Shown: positions 7,373-12,403 of the stretch, in pieces
How the letters are laid out: each line of letters begins with the position of its first letter
Numbering within the stretch: position 1 is the first letter of the stretch
Assembly: GCA_016742125.1 (NCBI GenBank)
Contig: JACVCM010000089.1
Location: 1 to 12,403, forward strand
Origin: Sphingomonadaceae bacterium
Lineage (GTDB): Bacteria > Pseudomonadota > Alphaproteobacteria > Sphingomonadales > Sphingomonadaceae
Direction of reading: 5' to 3'
Length of the DNA stretch: 12,403 bases
The notes under the pieces: generated by a model
What the model saw: only the letters and a program-made list of their open reading frames with translations
Told to the model about the DNA's origin: nothing
The model's database searches: none
Translations under genes and position numbers: made by a program

Positions 7373-7929
7373 GACTCGCCGCGTTGTTAGTGCTTCTGGC
7401 ACTGCCTTCGGTAAGCCATGCTCAGAATGCCGAAGCCCCAAGTACGGTGTCGACATTCGCAAAGCTCTGTTTGGCCGGCGGAACAGATCCGGCGGCGCGT
7501 CCGGCCGCACTGGAGGCGGCAATTTGGACCAAAGACCAGTCCTCGACGATTAACGTCGAGCTGTTTGCCTTCTCGAGAGCAATTGAGCGCAACTACGATT
7601 TTTCAAAACCGGAAAACGTCGAACAGTGGTCGGGCGTAATAGATGATCGGCCAGCTAAGGTGGTACTGGCAAATTTTCCCAGCACCCGTCGTTATCGAAA
7701 CTTATGCGCGCTCACGATCAACGGCATTGAAAATGCAATGCCATATGGAGGTGAGTTGCGAAAAGCGTTCAAGACATTTGGTATCGGCGGCAAAAGTGTA
7801 GACCTCGTGCATTATTATGAATTCGCCGGAAAGTTAGCCCCCAACAAGCATCCAGTTCGTGGGGAAATCTTCTCAAGGTCACTTGCGACAGGCGAAGCCG
7901 ACAGCATGCATATCTACATTGCCTATTAG
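7369..7929 (+). CDS. Small secreted protein of unknown function
   Basis: I do not recognise this 186-residue protein. It begins with a clear signal peptide (R2, a Leu/Ala core, probable cleavage after SHA at residue 18), so it should be periplasmic or secreted. The mature part of about 168 residues has two cysteines, C34 and C113, which could form one disulfide; no lipobox and no further membrane segment are visible. The start codon overlaps the mdh stop (ATGA, 7369-7372), and sucD follows 25 nt after its stop, so it seems fully embedded in the TCA operon, in the position where sucC is found in mdh-sucCDAB operons. By eye the 7560-7900 stretch is richer in A and T and less codon-biased than mdh or sucD, which suits a recently gained or weakly constrained gene. 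The intact frame and signal peptide argue that it is a real gene. Confidence 0.75.
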   Translation: MRLAALLVLLALPSVSHAQNAEAPSTVSTFAKLCLAGGTDPAARPAALEAAIWTKDQSSTINVELFAFSRAIERNYDFSKPENVEQWSGVIDDRPAKVVLANFPSTRRYRNLCALTINGIENAMPYGGELRKAFKTFGIGGKSVDLVHYYEFAGKLAPNKHPVRGEIFSRSLATGEADSMHIYIAY

Positions 7930-7954
7930 TCTTGGCAAATCAGGGAATTATTGA

Positions 7955-8839
7955 ATGAGTATCCTAGTTGACAAACACACCAAGGTCATCACGCAAGGCA
8001 TGACCGGCGCGACCGGCACGTTCCATACCGAACAAGCGCTTGCCTATGGCACGCAGATGGTCGCGGGCGTGACCCCCGGCAAGGGCGGCACGAGCCACAT
8101 CGGCCTGCCGATGTTCGATACGGTTCTGGAGGCCAAGGAAGCCACCGGCGCCGATGCCAGCGTCGTTTACGTGCCGCCGCCCTTTGCCGCCGATTCGATC
8201 CTTGAGGCGATCGACGCCGAAATCCCGCTGATCGTCTGCATTACCGAAGGTATTCCGGTGCTGGATATGGTGAAGGTGAAGCGCGCGCTGTCGGGCTCCA
8301 AATCCCGGCTGATCGGCCCGAACTGCCCCGGCGTACTGACCCCGGACGAATGCAAGATCGGCATCATGCCGGGCAACATCTTTTCCAAAGGCTCGGTCGG
8401 CGTTGTCTCGCGTTCGGGCACCTTGACCTATGAAGCCGTGTTCCAGACCACCGCCGAAGGATTGGGCCAGACAACAGCGGTCGGGATCGGCGGCGATCCG
8501 GTCAACGGCACCAACTTCATCGACTGTCTTGAGCTGTTCCTGGCCGACGACGCCACCAAATCGATCATCATGATCGGCGAAATCGGCGGCAGCGCGGAAG
8601 AAGAAGCCGCGCAGTTCCTCATCGACGAAGCCAAGAAGGGCCGGAAGAAACCGATGGCCGGGTTCATCGCCGGGCGCACTGCACCACCGGGCCGCCGCAT
8701 GGGCCATGCCGGCGCCATCGTATCGGGCGGCAAGGGCGACGCCGAAAGCAAGATTGCGGCAATGGAGGCGGCGGGCATACGGGTTTCGCCTTCGCCGTCG
8801 TTGCTGGGCAAGACGCTGGTCGAGGTGCTGAAGGGATAA
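7955..8839 (+). CDS. sucD: Succinyl-CoA synthetase (ADP-forming) alpha subunit
   Basis: SucD binds CoA and carries the phosphohistidine in succinyl-CoA + ADP/GDP + Pi to succinate + CoA + ATP/GTP. The 294-residue protein has normal family length. The CoA-binding Rossmann region contains TGATGTFH (17-24), GPNCPG is at 121-126, and the active-site histidine is H251 in GHAGAIVSGGKG. ATG 7955 has AGGGA (7942-7946) upstream. The partner beta subunit SucC, normally encoded directly upstream, is not in the window and must be encoded elsewhere if the enzyme works. Downstream, a long palindrome separates sucD from sucA. Confidence 0.97.
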   Translation: MSILVDKHTKVITQGMTGATGTFHTEQALAYGTQMVAGVTPGKGGTSHIGLPMFDTVLEAKEATGADASVVYVPPPFAADSILEAIDAEIPLIVCITEGIPVLDMVKVKRALSGSKSRLIGPNCPGVLTPDECKIGIMPGNIFSKGSVGVVSRSGTLTYEAVFQTTAEGLGQTTAVGIGGDPVNGTNFIDCLELFLADDATKSIIMIGEIGGSAEEEAAQFLIDEAKKGRKKPMAGFIAGRTAPPGRRMGHAGAIVSGGKGDAESKIAAMEAAGIRVSPSPSLLGKTLVEVLKG

Positions 8840-8844
8840 TTCAA

Positions 8845-8982
8845 ATCCTCTCCATCGACTTGCGATGGGGAGGTGGCAGCCGATGCGCCTAGCATCGGAT
8901 GACGGAGGGGCCCGCCACGGCAGAAGCCCCTCCACCATCCTTCGGATGGTCCCCCTCCCCATCGCAAGTCGATGGAGAGGAT
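8845..8982. repeat. 138-nt palindromic repeat element with cloverleaf-like fold
   Basis: The outer arms 8845-8873 and 8954-8982 are perfect 29-nt inverted repeats. Between them are three shorter hairpins: 8880-8886 with 8892-8898 (7 bp, 5-nt loop), 8904-8911 with 8926-8933 (8 bp), and 8934-8940 with 8944-8950 (7 bp, 3-nt loop). Together they would fold as a long stem closed by a multi-branched junction. The element fills nearly all of the 157-nt sucD-sucA gap; without it the genes would be about 19 nt apart. The architecture is that of an interspersed palindromic element of the REP/MITE kind. I recall similar C/T-rich palindromes in sphingomonad genomes, but cannot verify copies here. As RNA it could terminate, stall RNases or separate sucD from sucA expression. 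Confidence 0.85.
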
Positions 8983-8999
8983 AAAGGAAACGGACTATG
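8982..8999 (+). promoter_or_regulatory. In-frame stop, Shine-Dalgarno and start of sucA
   Basis: A TAA in the sucA frame at 8982-8984 is followed by AAAGGAAA (8983-8990) and ATG 8997. This fixes the sucA start: no upstream extension is possible. The Shine-Dalgarno lies directly outside the right arm of the palindrome, so a folded arm might affect its access. Confidence 0.7.
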
Positions 9000-11798
9000 G
9001 GTTTAGAGAACCAGGATTTCGAAACAGAGCGCGGCCCGAGCTGGGAACGCGCGAACTGGCCATTGTCGGCTACCGATGACCTGACGGCGTCGCTCGACCC
9101 CACGCAGATGGCAGTCGAGGTGAAGGCCGCGGCGAAAGCCGCCGGCAAGCCGATGGCAGAGGCAGATGCGGTTTCGGCGGCAAGCGATTCGATCCGCGCG
9201 ATGATGCTGGTCCGCACCTATCGCGTGCGCGGACATCTGGCCGCCAATCTGGATCCGCTTGGCCTTTCCAAACAGGACATCCCCGCCGACCTGACGCCGG
9301 AGTATCACGGCTTTTCGGGGGCCGACCTCGACCGCAAGGTCTATGTTGGCGGCACGCTGGGGCTGGAATGGACGACGGTGCGCGAGCTTGTTGATATCCT
9401 TCGCGCGAATTATTGTGGGCCGGTTGGCCTTGAATATATGCACATTGCCGACGTCGAAGAACGCCGGTTCCTCCAGGAGCGGATGGAGGGCAAGGACGCC
9501 GCCATCCAGTTCACGCCAGAAGGCAAGAAAGCCATCCTCGCCAAGGTTATCGAAGCTGAGCAATATGAGAAATTCCTCGGCCGCAAATATGTAGGTACCA
9601 AACGCTTCGGCCTCGACGGTGGCGAAGCGATGATCCCCGCGTTGGAAGCCGTTATCAAATATGGCGGGCAATTGGGCGTCCGCGAGATCGTCTACGGCAT
9701 GCCGCATCGCGGGCGGTTGAACGTCCTCGCCAATGTGATGGCGAAACCGTATCGCATCATCTTCCACGAATTTTCCGGCGGCAGCGCCAACCCCGACGAT
9801 GTCGGCGGTTCGGGCGATGTGAAATATCATCTCGGCACCAGCACCGACCGCGAATTTGACGGCATCAAAGTGCATATGAGCCTTGTACCCAACCCCTCGC
9901 ATCTGGAGGCGGTAAACCCCGTTGTGTTGGGCAAGGTGCGCGCCAACCAGACCGCGCGCGACGACCTTGGCAAGCATGAGCAAGTGCTTCCCGTCTTGCT
10001 TCACGGCGACGCTGCATTCGCCGGGCAGGGCATCGTCTGGGAGTGCCTCGGCTTCTCCGGTATCCGGGGCTATAACACCGGAGGTTGCCTGCACTTCATC
10101 GTCAACAATCAGGTCGGTTTTACCACCAGCCCGCAATTTGCGCGGTCCTCGCCTTATCCATCGGATGTCGCCAAGGGCGTGCAAGCCCCGATCTTCCACG
10201 TCAATGGCGATGACCCCGAAGCCGTTACATTCGCGTGCAAGATCGCGATCGAATTCCGCCAGACATTCCACCGCGACATCGTTATCGACATGTGGTGCTA
10301 CCGTCGCTTCGGCCACAATGAGGGCGACGAGCCCAGCTTCACCCAGCCGCTGATGTACAAGGTCATCAAGGGCCATCCGGGTGTCAGCGAGATCTATGCC
10401 AATAGATTACAAAGTGAGGGCGTGATCGATGGCAACTGGGCAGGCGAACATGCCATGCGCTTCGTGGCCTTGCTCGAGCAGGAATTTGCGAACGCCCCCG
10501 ACTACAAGGCCAATGCTGCCGACTGGTTCGGCGGACGCTGGTCCGGACTTTCGAAGCCAGCAGACCCCGAAACCGCGCGACGCAATGTCGAAACGGGGAT
10601 CACCAAGAAGCTGTTCGACAGTCTTGGCCGCACGCTGACCACTGTGCCAGAGGGCCATAATATCCACCCTACGCTGAGCCGGGTACTTGAGACCAAGAAG
10701 GCGATGTTTGCCTCAGGCGAGAATTTCGATTGGGCGACAGGAGAAGCATTGGCGTTCGGTTCGCTGCTGTCCGAAGGATATGGCGTGCGCCTGTCGGGTC
10801 AGGATTCGGGTCGCGGCACGTTCAGCCAGCGGCACGCGGTATGGGTCGACCAGGGCACTGAAGAGAAATATATCCCGCTTTCCACGCTGCCGCACGGCCG
10901 CTTTGAAGTGCTCGATAGTCCCCTATCAGAATTTGGCGTGCTGGGTTTTGAATATGGTTATGCCGGTGCCGAACCAAAAACGCTGGTGCTATGGGAAGCC
11001 CAGTTTGGCGATTTCGCCAACGGCGCGCAGACCATGATCGATCAGTTTGTAGCCGCCGGTGAGGCAAAATGGCTGCGCGCAAACGGTCTCGTGATGCTGT
11101 TGCCGCACGGCTATGAAGGTCAAGGGCCGGAGCATAGCTCGGCGCGGCTTGAGCGGTTCCTGCAATTATGTGCAGAAGACAATATCCAGGTCGCCAATTG
11201 CACGACGCCTGCCAATTATTTCCATCTGCTACGCCGCCAGATGGCACGGTCGTTCCGAAAGCCGCTGGTTGTGATGACCCCGAAATCGCTGCTGCGTCAC
11301 AAGCTGGCGGTGTCGAAAGCAGCCGACTTTCAAGGCGAAAGCCACTTCATGCGGTTCTGGTCCGCCCTTTGGGCGCCCGCCGATGAAGACGTGAAACGGC
11401 TCGTACTCTGTTCGGGTAAGGTTGCCTATGACCTGATGGAGGCGCGCAATGCGGCGGGCGACACCGACACCGCAATTGTCCGCATTGAGCAGCTCTACCC
11501 CTTCCCTGGCGAGCCTCTTGTGGCCCGCCTGAAGCGCATGCCAAACCTCGAAGATGTTGTCTGGGCGCAGGAAGAGCCCAAAAATGCGGGCAGCTGGTTC
11601 TTTGTCGATCCCTTCATCGAAGATTGTCTCGCCGCGGCGAAGACCAGATCCACCCGCGCACGCTATGCCGGACGCAAGGCGGCTGCCGCTACCGCAACCG
11701 GCCTTGCCAAACGCCACCAGGCCGAGCAGGCGGCACTGATCGCCGATGCACTGGGCCATAATGTCCGCGCCGAAATCCGCCGCCAGAGAAAAGGCTGA
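8997..11798 (+). CDS. sucA: 2-Oxoglutarate dehydrogenase E1 component (OdhA/SucA)
   Basis: E1 uses thiamine diphosphate to decarboxylate 2-oxoglutarate and passes the succinyl group to the lipoyl arm of E2. The 933-residue protein shows the E1o core: RVRGHLAANLDPLGL (74-88), the active-site GMPHRGRLNVL with H237, the ThDP/Mg motif GDAAFAGQG (337-345) closing at N370-N371, and FGHNEGDEPSF with H440. The C-terminal transketolase-like and E1o C domains follow. The N-terminus is short: residues 1-36 (with GPSW..ANWP) match what normally follows the segment SGANAAYIEELYxxYxxDPxSVDxxW in other alphaproteobacterial E1o, and this E2-binding segment is missing. The upstream in-frame stop excludes a missed start. 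sucB begins 6 nt after its stop, so the two are co-transcribed. Confidence 0.97.
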   Translation: MGLENQDFETERGPSWERANWPLSATDDLTASLDPTQMAVEVKAAAKAAGKPMAEADAVSAASDSIRAMMLVRTYRVRGHLAANLDPLGLSKQDIPADLTPEYHGFSGADLDRKVYVGGTLGLEWTTVRELVDILRANYCGPVGLEYMHIADVEERRFLQERMEGKDAAIQFTPEGKKAILAKVIEAEQYEKFLGRKYVGTKRFGLDGGEAMIPALEAVIKYGGQLGVREIVYGMPHRGRLNVLANVMAKPYRIIFHEFSGGSANPDDVGGSGDVKYHLGTSTDREFDGIKVHMSLVPNPSHLEAVNPVVLGKVRANQTARDDLGKHEQVLPVLLHGDAAFAGQGIVWECLGFSGIRGYNTGGCLHFIVNNQVGFTTSPQFARSSPYPSDVAKGVQAPIFHVNGDDPEAVTFACKIAIEFRQTFHRDIVIDMWCYRRFGHNEGDEPSFTQPLMYKVIKGHPGVSEIYANRLQSEGVIDGNWAGEHAMRFVALLEQEFANAPDYKANAADWFGGRWSGLSKPADPETARRNVETGITKKLFDSLGRTLTTVPEGHNIHPTLSRVLETKKAMFASGENFDWATGEALAFGSLLSEGYGVRLSGQDSGRGTFSQRHAVWVDQGTEEKYIPLSTLPHGRFEVLDSPLSEFGVLGFEYGYAGAEPKTLVLWEAQFGDFANGAQTMIDQFVAAGEAKWLRANGLVMLLPHGYEGQGPEHSSARLERFLQLCAEDNIQVANCTTPANYFHLLRRQMARSFRKPLVVMTPKSLLRHKLAVSKAADFQGESHFMRFWSALWAPADEDVKRLVLCSGKVAYDLMEARNAAGDTDTAIVRIEQLYPFPGEPLVARLKRMPNLEDVVWAQEEPKNAGSWFFVDPFIEDCLAAAKTRSTRARYAGRKAAAATATGLAKRHQAEQAALIADALGHNVRAEIRRQRKG

Positions 11799-11804
11799 TA
11801 CGAT

Positions 11805-12403
11805 ATGAGCACCGAAGTCAAAGTTCCCGTATTGGGCGAATCCATCACTGAAGCCACTCTTGGCCAGTGGCTGAAAAAGCCGGGCGAAGCCGTTGCTGTA
11901 GATGAACCGATCGCCAGTCTGGAAACCGACAAAGTCGCGGTGGAAGTCCCCGCGCCGGTTGCAGGCGTCATGGGCGCCTATGTCGTCGAGGAAGGCGCGA
12001 CTGTCAATGTCGGCGCAGTTATCGCCTCGATCGAGGTAGGCAGCGGCGCTGCAGCATCACCCCCACCGGCAGCAGCCATAACACCGCAACCTGTCGCCAG
12101 CGCTCCGGCACCAGCACCTACTCAGGTTTCGGAAAGCACCGACCTGCCGCTGTCGCCCGCCGTACGTCGACTTGTCCTCGAACTCGGCATAGACCCATCG
12201 AAGATCAAAGGTACGGGCAAGGACGGCCGCCTGACCAAGGAAGATGTTGTAGCCGCCGCCAAAGGTGCCCCAGCCGAGCCTGCTGCAGTGCCGGTGGCAC
12301 CAGCCGTCACAGCGCCGGTTTCCGGTCGCCAGGAAGAACGCGTCAAAATGACCCGCCTTCGCCAGACGATCGCCAAGCGGCTCAAATCTGCACAGGATAC
12401 AGC
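11805..12403 (+). CDS. sucB: Dihydrolipoyllysine succinyltransferase E2 component, 5' part
   Basis: E2o forms the core of the 2-oxoglutarate dehydrogenase complex and transfers succinyl from the lipoyl arm to CoA. I translated this frame by hand; it is open to the window edge and gives 199 full codons. The lipoyl domain covers about residues 2-77, with lipoylated K43 in ETDKV. An Ala/Pro-rich linker follows (about 78-112). The peripheral subunit-binding domain (about 113-149) has LSPAVRRLVLE and KGTGKDGRLTKEDV. A second Ala/Pro linker leads to the start of the catalytic domain at about residue 177 (RVKMTRLRQTIAKRL). The rest, with the HxxxDG active site, lies beyond the window. Only 6 nt separate it from sucA, and AAAAGG (11789-11794) inside the end of sucA is a likely ribosome site. 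Confidence 0.95.
   Translation, partial: MSTEVKVPVLGESITEATLGQWLKKPGEAVAVDEPIASLETDKVAVEVPAPVAGVMGAYVVEEGATVNVGAVIASIEVGSGAAASPPPAAAITPQPVASAPAPAPTQVSESTDLPLSPAVRRLVLELGIDPSKIKGTGKDGRLTKEDVVAAAKGAPAEPAAVPVAPAVTAPVSGRQEERVKMTRLRQTIAKRLKSAQDT

Noticed and set aside
8845..8982. CRISPR array or IS element
   Set aside because: There is a single inverted structure with no spacer-repeat periodicity and no transposase gene.
8841..8984. Open frame running through the palindrome into sucA
   Set aside because: It is open only until the TAA at 8982-8984, has no ribosome site, and encodes sequence dictated by the inverted repeat.
7964..9217. 417-codon minus-strand frame across sucD, the palindrome and the start of sucA
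   Set aside because: It is antisense to two clear enzyme genes, with no recognisable domain and no sign of a ribosome site.
9003..10376. 457-codon minus-strand frame opposite sucA
   Set aside because: It mirrors the codon structure of sucA, and its translation shows no known motif.

Overview
The window is a chromosomal segment of an alphaproteobacterium, most likely from the Sphingomonadales. This rests on moderately high GC content, the style of the proteins (SdhB, OdhA/SucA, LDH-type malate dehydrogenase, ZapE, a PaaI-like thioesterase next to sdhB), and a long palindromic repeat of a kind I associate with sphingomonad genomes. The genus assignment is inference; no rRNA or other decisive marker is present.

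Layout on the + strand: the 3' part of a CNNM/CorC-type CBS-domain membrane protein (1-866); a short gap with two small inverted repeats; sdhB (922-1701), a PaaI-like thioesterase (1682-2170) and zapE (2167-3285), which overlap end to end; a secreted M20-family metallohydrolase (3322-4698). On the - strand is a free-standing ComEC-like metallo-beta-lactamase-fold protein (6200-4695) that meets the peptidase stop codon to stop codon. After an AT-rich divergent promoter region (6201-6409) the + strand resumes with mdh (6410-7372), a small secreted protein of unknown function overlapping mdh by 4 nt (7369-7929), sucD (7955-8839), a 138-nt palindromic element (8845-8982), sucA (8997-11798) and the first 599 nt of sucB (11805 to the window edge).

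The core is a TCA-cycle cluster. 2-Oxoglutarate dehydrogenase E1 and E2 (sucA, sucB) make succinyl-CoA, succinyl-CoA synthetase (sucD) makes succinate, succinate dehydrogenase (sdhB) oxidises it, and malate dehydrogenase makes oxaloacetate. Two expected partners are absent from their usual places: sucC is not between mdh and sucD, and sdhCDA is not directly upstream of sdhB.

I see no clear new multi-gene system. The points most worth a second look are the cloverleaf-like palindrome between sucD and sucA, the short N-terminus of OdhA/SucA directly after it, the secreted unknown in the sucC slot, the stand-alone ComEC-like protein in the middle of the TCA cluster, and a perfect DnaA-box match upstream of mdh.
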